From the NCBI GenBank assembly GCA_045577495.1, contig JAZNIK010000019.1:1-31597 (forward strand): a stretch of 31,597 bases of DNA, written 5' to 3'. The stretch is from UMGS1279 sp045577495. GTDB lineage: Bacteria > Bacillota > Clostridia > Oscillospirales > Acutalibacteraceae. The notes under the pieces were generated by a model that saw nothing but the letters and a program-made list of their open reading frames with translations, was not told where the DNA came from and did no database searches. The position numbers and the translations under genes were made by a program. Shown one piece after another: positions 1 to 6,948 of the stretch. The first letter of the stretch is position 1. Every line of letters begins with the position of its first letter.

Positions 1-100
1 TAAATGTTGATTTTCCTGTTCTAACAGGGCCTACCACCCCTAAAAAAATCGAACCGTCTGTTCTGCTAGATATATCTTTATAAATACTTGTGTTTGTCAT
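1..100 (-). CDS. spoIVA: Stage IV sporulation protein A, 5' fragment
   Basis: The gene runs off the left edge; only the first 33 codons are present. The translation begins MTNTSIYKDISSRTDG and continues through GVVGPVRTGKSTF. This matches the SpoIVA N-terminus, where a short helix precedes a Walker A (P-loop) motif of the form GPVRTGKST. SpoIVA is the ATPase that polymerises around the forespore and forms the basement layer of the spore coat. The ATG at 98-100 is preceded on the minus strand by GGAGG at 109-113 with 8 bases of spacing, so the start is firm. It lies downstream of the folate operon terminator and has its own candidate sporulation promoter. The call rests on a short but very characteristic stretch, and it implies an endospore-forming host. 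Confidence 0.9.
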   Translation of the reverse strand, partial: MTNTSIYKDISSRTDGSIFLGVVGPVRTGKSTF

Positions 101-131
101 AACCCTTTCCTCCATACTTACTCTTTGTATA

Positions 132-160
132 TGGATATGCGAAAGATTATTTATTTATGC
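132..160 (-). promoter_or_regulatory. Candidate sigma-E type promoter of spoIVA
   Basis: On the minus strand a GCATAAA box (154-160) lies 14 bases upstream of CATATCCA (132-139), about 30 bases before the spoIVA ATG. The sigma-E consensus is roughly KMATATT, 14-15 bases, CATACAHT. Each box matches at about five positions. spoIVA is a known sigma-E regulon member in Bacillus and Clostridium, so position and spacing fit, but the boxes are imperfect. Confidence 0.35.
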
Positions 161-162
161 AA

Positions 163-196
163 TAAAAAAAGCAAAGCCACCTTTTGTAGCTTTGCT
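163..196 (-). terminator. Terminator of the glyQS-folate-Gx operon
   Basis: On the minus strand AGCAAAGCTAC pairs with GTGGCTTTGCT (11 pairs including one wobble) around the loop AAAAG, followed by seven T residues. It lies 11 bases past the stop of the last operon gene and before spoIVA. This is a textbook intrinsic terminator. Confidence 0.9.
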
Positions 197-206
197 AGAA
201 ATTTCT

Positions 207-722
207 TTAATTAAATTGTATGTATTTTGTAATATTTTTGGTCTTGCCAAGCATAACAAAACATAAAGCTCCCACAAGCGCACCGGCAACTGTACCGGCA
301 GTAAGCAAAAATGGAAGATAAAACCACACGCCTTGACCCATCGTAAAGTTTGCAACAATTAACTGAACAAAATTATGAACCGCGCTACCAACTACGCTTA
401 TGCCCACAACACCCAAAGACTTGAATTTCTTTGCAAACAACATAACAATTACACTAAAAATCCCTGCAGTCAGTGAAAACAAAAGTGAAAATGGGGTTGC
501 AAAAAGCAAAGCGGATAACAAAATTCTAACAACATTTATCCCTAGCGCCAAATGGTTTTTATCAAGACATATTAGATAAAGGCAGATTAAATTTGCAAGA
601 CCTAGCTTTACTCCCGGCGCAATAAAGGATAGCGGTAGCAAATATTCAACATACCCGAAAATCATTGCAACCGCAGTAAGCAAACCATATATAGCTATCC
701 TTTTTGCAGAAATATTTTTCAT
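207..722 (-). CDS. Gx transporter family / heptaprenyl diphosphate synthase component I-like membrane protein
   Basis: This is a 171-residue integral membrane protein with about five hydrophobic segments and the family's signature glycine-rich stretch (SFIAPGVKLGLANL, residues 31-44). In databases the family is named heptaprenyl diphosphate synthase component I or Gx transporter, but its substrate is not settled and it resembles ECF-type substrate-binding membrane proteins. It follows the NusG-II gene by 9 bases, an arrangement typical of Clostridia, where the pair is often near FMN-binding or polyprenyl synthase genes. Neither is present here. It is the last gene of the operon and ends just before a terminator. 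The ribosome site is weak (AGTAGG), suggesting translational coupling. The family call is firm; the function is not. Confidence 0.82.
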   Translation of the reverse strand: MKNISAKRIAIYGLLTAVAMIFGYVEYLLPLSFIAPGVKLGLANLICLYLICLDKNHLALGINVVRILLSALLFATPFSLLFSLTAGIFSVIVMLFAKKFKSLGVVGISVVGSAVHNFVQLIVANFTMGQGVWFYLPFLLTAGTVAGALVGALCFVMLGKTKNITKYIQFN

Positions 723-731
723 TATTTATGC

Positions 732-1067
732 CTACTTTATTTCGATAATCATTTTATGGGGCAAACACACAATGCTCTGCCCTTTTTTATTTATTCCCCC
801 CCGCGAAACGCAAATACCATCTCTGCAATCGGCAGAGAGTACACTGATTTTACCGTTTTTAACTACGATTTTATTATATCCATATTCGGTAGTAATGGTT
901 TTTTGTGTGTTGACACTTAAAGGCAATTCATACTTAACATTATCATTTACCGAAACAATCGCAACTGTACCCTGATTTTTAAACAGTGACAAACTGAAAA
1001 CAAGCGAAAAAACCACCACAAAAACAATTATAGCAACATCTATAACAGTTATCAATCTACGCTTCAT
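732..1067 (-). CDS. NusG domain II-containing membrane-anchored protein
   Basis: This 111-residue protein has an N-terminal transmembrane helix (about residues 6-30) followed by an extracytoplasmic beta domain. The C-terminal half carries the cysteine pattern SADCRDGICVSRGG ... SIVCLPHK, typical of stand-alone NusG domain II proteins of Firmicutes. They share a fold with part of NusG but are not transcription factors. The family is commonly paired with the Gx transporter gene, as here, and has been associated with extracytosolic flavin/redox modules; that is family context, not something shown in this window. The ATG at 1065-1067 sits after AAGGTGTGGG and overlaps the end of folK by 11 bases, so translation is probably coupled. 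Confidence 0.82.
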   Translation of the reverse strand: MKRRLITVIDVAIIVFVVVFSLVFSLSLFKNQGTVAIVSVNDNVKYELPLSVNTQKTITTEYGYNKIVVKNGKISVLSADCRDGICVSRGGINKKGQSIVCLPHKMIIEIK

Positions 1068-1521
1068 ATTCCCACACCTTTGTTATATCCTGTTGTGACA
1101 AGGCGGTTAAATATGGTTCCTCGGGCAAAATATCGGTTAACGGCTTTAATACAAAGGCACGCTCCATCATTCGCGGATGCGGTAACATAAGTTCCTTTGA
1201 ATTTATCTTTTCATTATCATAAATAAGCAAATCCAAATCTATAATTCTAGGGCCGTTTTTAATGGTTCTATGGCGTCCCATAGCCGCCTCAATACCCAAC
1301 AGTGCACCAAGTAACGCAAAGGGGTTAAGGGATGTTTCAAGTTCTATAACGCCATTTAAAAAATTATCCTGTTCTGCATATCCCCAAGGCTCTGTTTCAT
1401 AGATTTTTGAGACATTTATTACAACAGTCTTGGGAACAAGCCTAAGCGCCTCAATAGCATCGGTTATGTTCTGTTCTCTATTATCCAAGTTAGTGCCAAA
1501 AGCAACAAAAGCTCTAGACAT
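1057..1521 (-). CDS. folK: 2-amino-4-hydroxy-6-hydroxymethyldihydropteridine diphosphokinase
   Basis: HPPK transfers pyrophosphate from ATP to 6-hydroxymethyl-7,8-dihydropterin, the step just before dihydropteroate synthase in folate synthesis. The 154-residue length is normal. Family motifs are clear: the N-terminal FVAFGTNLDNRE, KIYETEPWGYAEQDNFLNGV (about residues 40-59), the ATP/Mg motif GRHRTIKNGPRIIDLDLLIYD with the paired aspartates (about residues 81-102), and LMLPHPRMMERAFVL. The ATG follows GAGGCGG and starts 3 bases after folB stops. It sits with folB, folP and folE in one operon, which supports the assignment. Confidence 0.96.
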   Translation of the reverse strand: MSRAFVAFGTNLDNREQNITDAIEALRLVPKTVVINVSKIYETEPWGYAEQDNFLNGVIELETSLNPFALLGALLGIEAAMGRHRTIKNGPRIIDLDLLIYDNEKINSKELMLPHPRMMERAFVLKPLTDILPEEPYLTALSQQDITKVWEYEA

Positions 1522-1524
1522 ATG

Positions 1525-1887
1525 TTATTCCGCCTCTTTCACTATTTCAACCGCAACATAATCAAATACACAAGACATAGGTGCGTTTGGCTTTTTTAAT
1601 AAAACCTTCACCTTTTTAAGCTGTGAAAACTCGCTAATAAGTCGAGATGCTACCTCTTCTGCCGCCCTTTCAATAAGCTTAAAGGGTCTATCACACATTG
1701 CGGCATTAACTATCTTTCTTGCCTTTGCATAGTTGATAGTGTCCTCTAAATCATCGCTAACTCTTGCCTTTGATAAATCGGCATACATAGTTATATCAAC
1801 CTCAAACTCTTGACCATTTTCTGTTTCTTCAGGGTTAACACCATGGTATGCAAAAATCTTAAGACCTTTAATATAGATTTTATCCAT
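1525..1887 (-). CDS. folB: Dihydroneopterin aldolase
   Basis: FolB cleaves 7,8-dihydroneopterin to 6-hydroxymethyl-dihydropterin and glycolaldehyde, feeding FolK encoded immediately downstream. The 120-residue length is typical. Recognisable elements are the start DKIYIKGLKIFAYHGVNPEE, with the GVNPEE active-site loop, then DLEDTINYAKA, LIERAAEEVASRLI, and a C-terminal strand with KKPNAPMS, including the conserved KP. It is 5 bases downstream of the 210-residue membrane protein gene and belongs to the same transcript. Confidence 0.96.
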   Translation of the reverse strand: MDKIYIKGLKIFAYHGVNPEETENGQEFEVDITMYADLSKARVSDDLEDTINYAKARKIVNAAMCDRPFKLIERAAEEVASRLISEFSQLKKVKVLLKKPNAPMSCVFDYVAVEIVKEAE

Positions 1888-1892
1888 TTATT

Positions 1893-2525
1893 TCACCCTT
1901 GCTTTTTTCCTTCAAACACCTTAGTAACATAACCAAAAGAAAGTGTATATGCAACGAGGGTTGTTAAACTGCAAATAAAATCACCCGTAAATATTGCAAG
2001 CAATATTTCTACAAAGCCTTTATCCTCAAATATCATTTGCGATACAGATTGCCACTGAATTATTATCCAAATAACAATTAAAATTACTGCAGAAACACTA
2101 AACAAGGTAAGTGTGGTACGCTTTAATGTACCTTTAATGATATATACCATTAAAAAGACTGCAGAAACCACTAAAAGAATATATCCACAAAATTCTATAA
2201 GCAATAAGATTTCATCAAAATCCTTTGCCCCCTGCCCCTTTGAAATAAAAAACATTTGAAGACCAAAAGCAAATATTCTAACAAATGCCATAAACCCAAA
2301 GAGCACCGAAGTTATAACGGCAAAGATTTTTTTACCCGACTTATCAAAAATGTTAAGTAATGCTGTTATACCAAAAAGCATACCGCAAGGTAGCATAGAA
2401 TTCATAACCGATTCAAAAATTTGGGCACCATCATCAAGTGACATAATACTACCAAGCGTTGATAAATCCCAAAATATAAGAACAAAAGATGAGATTATTG
2501 CCAATATTTTTGTTAGCCTATTCAT
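1893..2525 (-). CDS. Uncharacterised polytopic membrane protein within the folate operon
   Basis: I do not recognise a family for this 210-residue protein. It is strongly hydrophobic, with about six predicted membrane segments (near residues 6-28, 42-60, 68-93, 107-128, 135-158 and 172-202), short polar loops, and a lysine-rich C-terminus (FEGKKQG). No catalytic motif is visible. It starts 1 base after the folP stop, with AAAGGA as ribosome site inside the end of folP, and ends 5 bases before folB, so it is certainly co-transcribed with folate genes. A role in transport of a pterin, p-aminobenzoate or folate precursor would be a guess from context only. It could equally be an unrelated passenger. 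Confidence 0.75.
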   Translation of the reverse strand: MNRLTKILAIISSFVLIFWDLSTLGSIMSLDDGAQIFESVMNSMLPCGMLFGITALLNIFDKSGKKIFAVITSVLFGFMAFVRIFAFGLQMFFISKGQGAKDFDEILLLIEFCGYILLVVSAVFLMVYIIKGTLKRTTLTLFSVSAVILIVIWIIIQWQSVSQMIFEDKGFVEILLAIFTGDFICSLTTLVAYTLSFGYVTKVFEGKKQG

Positions 2526-2526
2526 T

Positions 2527-3354
2527 TTAAAAATCCTTTCTTAGCATTTCTACAATTTGAGCGGTTTGATAAGCTGCCTTTACATTATGCACTCTTATTA
2601 TATCTGCGCCACCCAAAATTCCAACAGTATTAACTGCTGTTGTGCCGTAATCACGCTCGGTAACATCTGTATTATCGGGCAAAAGTGAGCCGATAAACCT
2701 CTTTCTTGAAGCACCTAACAGATACGCATTACTATCTATTTTAATAGATTTTGTGTTGGCAACTATTTTAAAGTTTTGGGAATGATTTTTGCCAAACCCA
2801 ATACCTGCGTCAAGGCAAATATGATCTTTTTCTACACCCAACTGCAAGGCGGAATTTAAAAGCGCATTTAATCCATCTTTAATTTCGGCGCAGATATCTT
2901 CAGATTTGCATTCGCCCGAATGCATTAAAATCCAACCCGCATTATAGGTCTTTACAACCTCTGCCATTTTAGGTGAAGCCACACCGCTAACATCGTTAAT
3001 AATATGGCAACCCATTTCTAAGGCTTTTTTTGCCACCTCGGGATAAAAGGTATCAACCGAAACGGGTAGCTTCGTTTTAGATAAAATTATAGGCAACACC
3101 TTTTCAAGTCTTGCCCATTCTTCATCGGGTGAAATAACCGTGCTTTCGGGCCGAGTTGACTGACCGCCTATATCCAAAATATCTGCACCATGCTTTTCCA
3201 TCATTTCGGCAGTAGCAAGGGCGTTAGTTACAGATAAATTATTACCCCCGTCTGAAAAAGAATCGGGGGTAACGTTTATAATACCCATAATATATGTTTT
3301 TTTGCCGAGTGGCAACCTTCCATCGCGAAAACAAAAAAACTTATTATTACTCAT
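2527..3354 (-). CDS. folP: Dihydropteroate synthase
   Basis: DHPS condenses hydroxymethyl-dihydropterin pyrophosphate (from FolK) with p-aminobenzoate to give dihydropteroate, and it is the sulfonamide target. The 275-residue protein has the complete TIM-barrel motif set: GIINVTPDSFSDGG (about residues 24-37), DIGGQSTRPES, SVDTFYPEVAKKAL, INDVSG, DAGIGFGK, LLGASRKRFIG and the C-terminal RVHNV. The ATG follows TTTGGAGAAATAAA, 1 base after folE ends. All expected substrate-binding residues appear intact. Confidence 0.97.
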   Translation of the reverse strand: MSNNKFFCFRDGRLPLGKKTYIMGIINVTPDSFSDGGNNLSVTNALATAEMMEKHGADILDIGGQSTRPESTVISPDEEWARLEKVLPIILSKTKLPVSVDTFYPEVAKKALEMGCHIINDVSGVASPKMAEVVKTYNAGWILMHSGECKSEDICAEIKDGLNALLNSALQLGVEKDHICLDAGIGFGKNHSQNFKIVANTKSIKIDSNAYLLGASRKRFIGSLLPDNTDVTERDYGTTAVNTVGILGGADIIRVHNVKAAYQTAQIVEMLRKDF

Positions 3355-3355
3355 T

Positions 3356-3910
3356 TTATTTCTCCAAAAGTTTTAAGGCTTCGGCTCTCGTGCGACTGTC
3401 CGAACGCATTATTCCGCGAAGTGCAGATGTGCAGGTTAAAGCGCCCGATGCACGAACACCGCGCATTGTCATACAAAGGTGCTCAGCCTCAATAACAACT
3501 GCAACCCCCATTGCATCAAGCTCTTTTTCTAGAAAATCGGCAATATTTGCAGTTAGTCTTTCTTGCAGTTGCGGACGCCTTGCAAAAGAATTAACTATTC
3601 TTGCAAGTTTTGAAAGCCCGATAACAACGCCATTACTTGGAATATATGCTATATGCGCCTTGCCTACAAAGGGTAGCAAATGGTGCTCACACATTGAATA
3701 AAGAGGTATATCACGCACAACAACCATTTCATCGTGCCCTGTATTGAATGTTTTTAGATGCTTTTTAGGGTCCTCTGCAAGTCCGCTAAAAACCTCCCCA
3801 TACATACGGGCTACGCGATTTGGAGTTTCAACAAGGCCCTCTCTGTCGGGGTCCTCGCCTATTGCGATTAAAATTTCTCTAACTGCGTTTTCAATACGCT
3901 TAATATCCAT
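3356..3910 (-). CDS. folE: GTP cyclohydrolase I
   Basis: FolE opens the GTP ring to form 7,8-dihydroneopterin triphosphate, the first step of folate synthesis. At 184 residues it is the usual length. Diagnostic stretches are GEDPDREGLVETPNRVARMY near the N-terminus, YSMCEHHLLPFVGKAHIAYIP with the zinc-binding Cys and His, LSKLARIVNSFARRPQLQERLT, and EAEHLCMTMRGVR with the second zinc cysteine. It starts 2 bases past the glyQS stop with GGAG upstream. Together with folP, folB and folK it leaves only folylpolyglutamate synthase, dihydrofolate reductase and the triphosphate hydrolysis step missing from the local set. Confidence 0.97.
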   Translation of the reverse strand: MDIKRIENAVREILIAIGEDPDREGLVETPNRVARMYGEVFSGLAEDPKKHLKTFNTGHDEMVVVRDIPLYSMCEHHLLPFVGKAHIAYIPSNGVVIGLSKLARIVNSFARRPQLQERLTANIADFLEKELDAMGVAVVIEAEHLCMTMRGVRASGALTCTSALRGIMRSDSRTRAEALKLLEK

Positions 3911-3912
3911 TA

Positions 3913-5286
3913 TTAAAACTCCAACTTGGTTTTAATGTAATCAGAAAGTTGACTGATTGCGATTCGTTCTTGCTCCATAGTATCTCTATCGCGAACGGTT
4001 ACGCAACCATCATTTTCTGAATCAAAGTCGTAGGTAATGCAGAAGGGTGTGCCGATTTCGTCCTCACGACGATAGCGTTTACCAATAGAACCTGCATCAT
4101 CAAAATCAATCATATAATCCTTGGCAAGCAAGGAGTAAACCTCCATAGCTTTTTCGCTTAACTTTTTGCTAAGGGGTAATACTGCTGCCTTGAAGGGTGC
4201 CAAGGCGGGATGGAGTCTAAGAACTGTACGAGTATCGCCCTTTTCGTCCTTTTCTTCATCATATGCATCACAAAGGAACGCAAGTAAAACTCTGTCTGCG
4301 CCCAAAGATGGCTCGATAACATATGGAACAAACTTTTCGTTTGTTTCCTGGTCAAAATATTCTAAGCTCTTTGTTGATTCTTTCATATGGGCGTTGAGGT
4401 CAAAGTCTGTACGGTCAGCAATACCCCAAAGCTCACCCCAACCAAACGGGAACAAGAACTCAAAGTCGGTTGTTGCGTTAGAATAGTGCGAAAGTTCCTC
4501 TTTTTCGTGGTCGCGGAGGCGGAGATTTTCTTCTTTAATTCCAAGGCTAAGCAACCAATTTTTACAGGTTTCTTTCCAGTATGCAAACCATTCAAGATCG
4601 GTACCGGGTTTGCAGAAGAACTCAAGCTCCATCTGCTCGAACTCGCGAGTACGGAAAATAAAGTTACCGGGTGTAATCTCGTTGCGGAATGACTTACCAA
4701 TCTGACAAACACCGAATGGGAGTTTACGACGGGTTGTACGCTGAATGTTTGAGAAGTTTACAAAAATACCTTGAGCGGTTTCGGGGCGGAGATAAATCTC
4801 GTTTTTTGCATCCTCAGTTACGCCCTGAAATGTTTTAAACATAAGGTTAAATTTACGGATATCAGTAAAATTAGATGAGCCACAATCGGGGCAAGTGATA
4901 TTATTCTCACGAATGTAATCACTCATTTGCTCAAAGCTCCAACCGGCAGGATTAACACCTGCATCCTCAATGAGTTTATCTGCTCTATGACGGGTTTTAC
5001 AGTCCTTACAATCCATCAAAGGGTCTGAAAAGCCACCAACGTGACCTGATGCTACCCAAACCTGAGGATTCATTAAAATTGCGCTATCAAGACCAACGTT
5101 ATATGGGTTTTCTTGAACGAATTTTTTCCACCAAGCTTTTTTGATGTTATTTTTAAGTTCTACACCAAGAGGGCCATAATCCCAAGTGTTAGAAAGACCG
5201 CCGTATATTTCCGAGCCCGAATATACAAAGCCTCTGCCCTTTGCAAGAGCTACGATAGTTTCCATATTTTTTTCATTATTGTTCAT
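3913..5286 (-). CDS. glyQS: Glycyl-tRNA synthetase, dimeric (bacterial/eukaryal-like) type
   Basis: This class II synthetase charges tRNA-Gly. The 457-residue protein begins MNNNEKNMETIVALAKGRGF and shows the alpha2-type GlyRS features: GGLSNTWDYGPLGVELKNN, a zinc-like pair of cysteine knuckles (CKDCKTRHRAD ... CPDCGSS, about residues 94-145), motif 2 around CQIGKSFRNEITP, FRTREFEQMELEFF, and the C-terminal anticodon domain with IGKRYRREDEIGTPFCITYD. An in-frame ATG 33 bases upstream (5319) has no ribosome site, whereas the ATG at 5284-5286 has AATGGAGG with 7 bases of spacing; the shorter start is preferred. It is the first gene of the folate operon. Confidence 0.96.
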   Translation of the reverse strand: MNNNEKNMETIVALAKGRGFVYSGSEIYGGLSNTWDYGPLGVELKNNIKKAWWKKFVQENPYNVGLDSAILMNPQVWVASGHVGGFSDPLMDCKDCKTRHRADKLIEDAGVNPAGWSFEQMSDYIRENNITCPDCGSSNFTDIRKFNLMFKTFQGVTEDAKNEIYLRPETAQGIFVNFSNIQRTTRRKLPFGVCQIGKSFRNEITPGNFIFRTREFEQMELEFFCKPGTDLEWFAYWKETCKNWLLSLGIKEENLRLRDHEKEELSHYSNATTDFEFLFPFGWGELWGIADRTDFDLNAHMKESTKSLEYFDQETNEKFVPYVIEPSLGADRVLLAFLCDAYDEEKDEKGDTRTVLRLHPALAPFKAAVLPLSKKLSEKAMEVYSLLAKDYMIDFDDAGSIGKRYRREDEIGTPFCITYDFDSENDGCVTVRDRDTMEQERIAISQLSDYIKTKLEF

Positions 5287-5344
5287 TTTTGTTCCTCCAT
5301 TGGCAATATGTGGATACATAAAACGCCATTTTATATACTAGAAT

Positions 5345-5373
5345 ATTTTATCATACTATGCTATTACTGTCAA
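5345..5373 (-). promoter_or_regulatory. Sigma-A promoter of the glyQS-folate operon
   Basis: On the minus strand TTGACA (368-373 of the 5-kb coordinate block, that is 5368-5373) is separated by exactly 17 bases from TAAAAT (5345-5350), with a TGA extended -10 in front. The implied leader is only about 50 bases long, leaving no room for a T-box in front of glyQS. Confidence 0.88.
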
Positions 5374-5456
5374 GCAATCCACCGAATATTAAATACGAAT
5401 ACAGGGACGATTGCGTTTTCGCAAGATATATATATATAGAAATCAAAGCAAGAATG

Positions 5457-5465
5457 TGTTATAAT
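5457..5465 (+). promoter_or_regulatory. Extended -10 promoter of the MATE gene
   Basis: TGTTATAAT forms a perfect extended -10 element 44 bases before the MATE ATG. The -35 position (TAGAAA at 5437-5442) is poor, as is common for extended -10 promoters. It is divergent from the glyQS promoter. Confidence 0.65.
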
Positions 5466-5508
5466 AAATTTGAATACATTCACCAAAAATCAGAGGGAAG
5501 ATGAAAAA

Positions 5509-6888
5509 ATGAAAGGTATTAGCAAAGGTGCAATCAGTAGTGAAACTCAATTTAAGCATATGCTAGAAACTCCGATATCAAAGCTTGTTGCCTCTTTAGC
5601 AATTCCATCCACCATAAGCACACTAATCACTGTGATATACAGCACTGCAGATACCTATTTTGTTTCACAAATTAACAAATCCGCATCTGCAGCAGTTGGC
5701 GCTGTATATTCTATTATGGCTATTATTCAGGCTGTAGGTTTTGGTTTGGCTGTGGGTTCTGGTAGTTTAATTAGCCGACGGCTTGGTGCCAAGCAAATTG
5801 ATGCGGCTAGCCGCTACGCATCTACAGCTTTCTTCACCGCTCTTGCGGCAGGCATATTGACTGCTTTAGGCCTTTTTGTACTAAAGCCTTTTCTAAGGCT
5901 ACTTGGTTGTACTGATACAATGCTTCCCTATGCTATACCATATGCCAAGCTAATCCTCTTAGCCGCACCTATAAACTGCGCTACTTTTGTACTAAACAAC
6001 ACCTTGCGTAGTGAAGGCTTTTCCCGAAAGGCTATGGTTGGCATTATTACAGGCGGCATACTTAATATGATATTAGACCCGATTTTTATTTTTGGTATGG
6101 ATATGGGTACAGGTGGCGCCGCATTAGCCACTATGATTAGTCAGACCGCTAGTTTTTTAATACTTATTAGCTTTTTCATTACAGGAAAATCAATTGTAAA
6201 ACTGCACCCACGCTATATCAGCCACAATTTTGAAGATTACAAATTGATAGTCACTACGGGTATTCCTACCGTTTGCCGACAAGGACTTGGCAGTTTGTCC
6301 ACAGCTGTGCTTAACATTCAAGCTATTGGATACGGTGGTGATGCTGCAGGTGCCGCAATTACCATTGCCAACAAAGTATATATTTTGGCGCGTAATCTGT
6401 GCCTTGGCATAGGTCAGGGCTTTCAACCTGTGGCTGGGTACAACTACGGCGCAGGAAACAAACGGCGTACCTGGCAAGCTTTTATTTTTACTGCAAAGAT
6501 AGGCTCGGTTATCTGCATTACTTTTGCTGTAATATCCAGTCTGTTTGCCGAGCCTATTATGTGGTGGTTTTGCAACGATGAAGAGGTTGTTAAAATTGGT
6601 GTGCAAACCATACAACTTTCTGGTCTAGCTATGCCTTTTTTGGCCTTTAGCACTTATGTTAATCAACTTTATCAATGCCTTGGATTTAAGACTGAGGCTA
6701 CCTTTCTTGCAAGTTGTCGTCAAGGTATTTTCTTCTTGCCGTCGGTACTTTTACTGCCCTTAATATTTGATTGTATTGGTGTACAAGCCGCTCAACCTGT
6801 AGCAGATATCTGCACATTTTTAATCTCAATACCCTTTATAATTTCTTTTTACAAAAAGAAAATCAACGTGGTTAAAAAGCAAAAGTAA
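5509..6888 (+). CDS. MATE family multidrug/cation efflux transporter
   Basis: The 459-residue protein has about twelve hydrophobic segments in two homologous halves, as in MATE/NorM exporters that expel cationic compounds using Na+ or H+ gradients. Family features include an N-terminal amphipathic lead (LETPISKLVASLAIPSTIS), the GFGLAVGSGSLISRRLGA stretch, LRSEGFSRKAMVGIITGGILNMILDPIF, and in the second half GIGQGFQPVAGYNYGAGNK. A TTG 39 bases upstream (5470) is open in frame but lacks a ribosome site. The ATG at 5509 follows GAGGGAAG (5493-5500) and is chosen. It is a single-gene unit with its own promoter and a terminator shared with the convergent ABC gene. The substrate cannot be read from sequence. 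Confidence 0.93.
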   Translation: MKGISKGAISSETQFKHMLETPISKLVASLAIPSTISTLITVIYSTADTYFVSQINKSASAAVGAVYSIMAIIQAVGFGLAVGSGSLISRRLGAKQIDAASRYASTAFFTALAAGILTALGLFVLKPFLRLLGCTDTMLPYAIPYAKLILLAAPINCATFVLNNTLRSEGFSRKAMVGIITGGILNMILDPIFIFGMDMGTGGAALATMISQTASFLILISFFITGKSIVKLHPRYISHNFEDYKLIVTTGIPTVCRQGLGSLSTAVLNIQAIGYGGDAAGAAITIANKVYILARNLCLGIGQGFQPVAGYNYGAGNKRRTWQAFIFTAKIGSVICITFAVISSLFAEPIMWWFCNDEEVVKIGVQTIQLSGLAMPFLAFSTYVNQLYQCLGFKTEATFLASCRQGIFFLPSVLLLPLIFDCIGVQAAQPVADICTFLISIPFIISFYKKKINVVKKQK

Positions 6889-6907
6889 ATACTATTATTT
6901 AAAATGC

Positions 6908-6941
6908 AAGATGGATACAGCAAAACCGCCGTATCCATCTT
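6908..6941. terminator. Bidirectional terminator between MATE and ABC genes
   Basis: AAGATGGATAC (6908-6918) pairs perfectly with GTATCCATCTT (6931-6941). A T-rich run follows on the plus strand, and on the minus strand the stem is followed by GCATTTT. It sits between two convergent stop codons. Confidence 0.85.
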
Positions 6942-6948
6942 TTGTTAA

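Noticed and set aside
155..358. A 67-residue open frame overlapping the end of the Gx transporter gene
   Set aside because: It runs through the operon terminator in another frame, and its composition and lack of ribosome site mark it as a shadow.
5287..5345. T-box or other aminoacyl-tRNA sensing leader in front of glyQS
   Set aside because: The predicted leader is only about 50 bases, far too short for a T-box, and no T-box sequence or antiterminator pair is seen.
5470..5508. Longer MATE N-terminus beginning with TTG at 5470
   Set aside because: No ribosome site precedes it and it lies 5 bases from the -10 box, whereas the ATG at 5509 has GAGGGAAG at good spacing.
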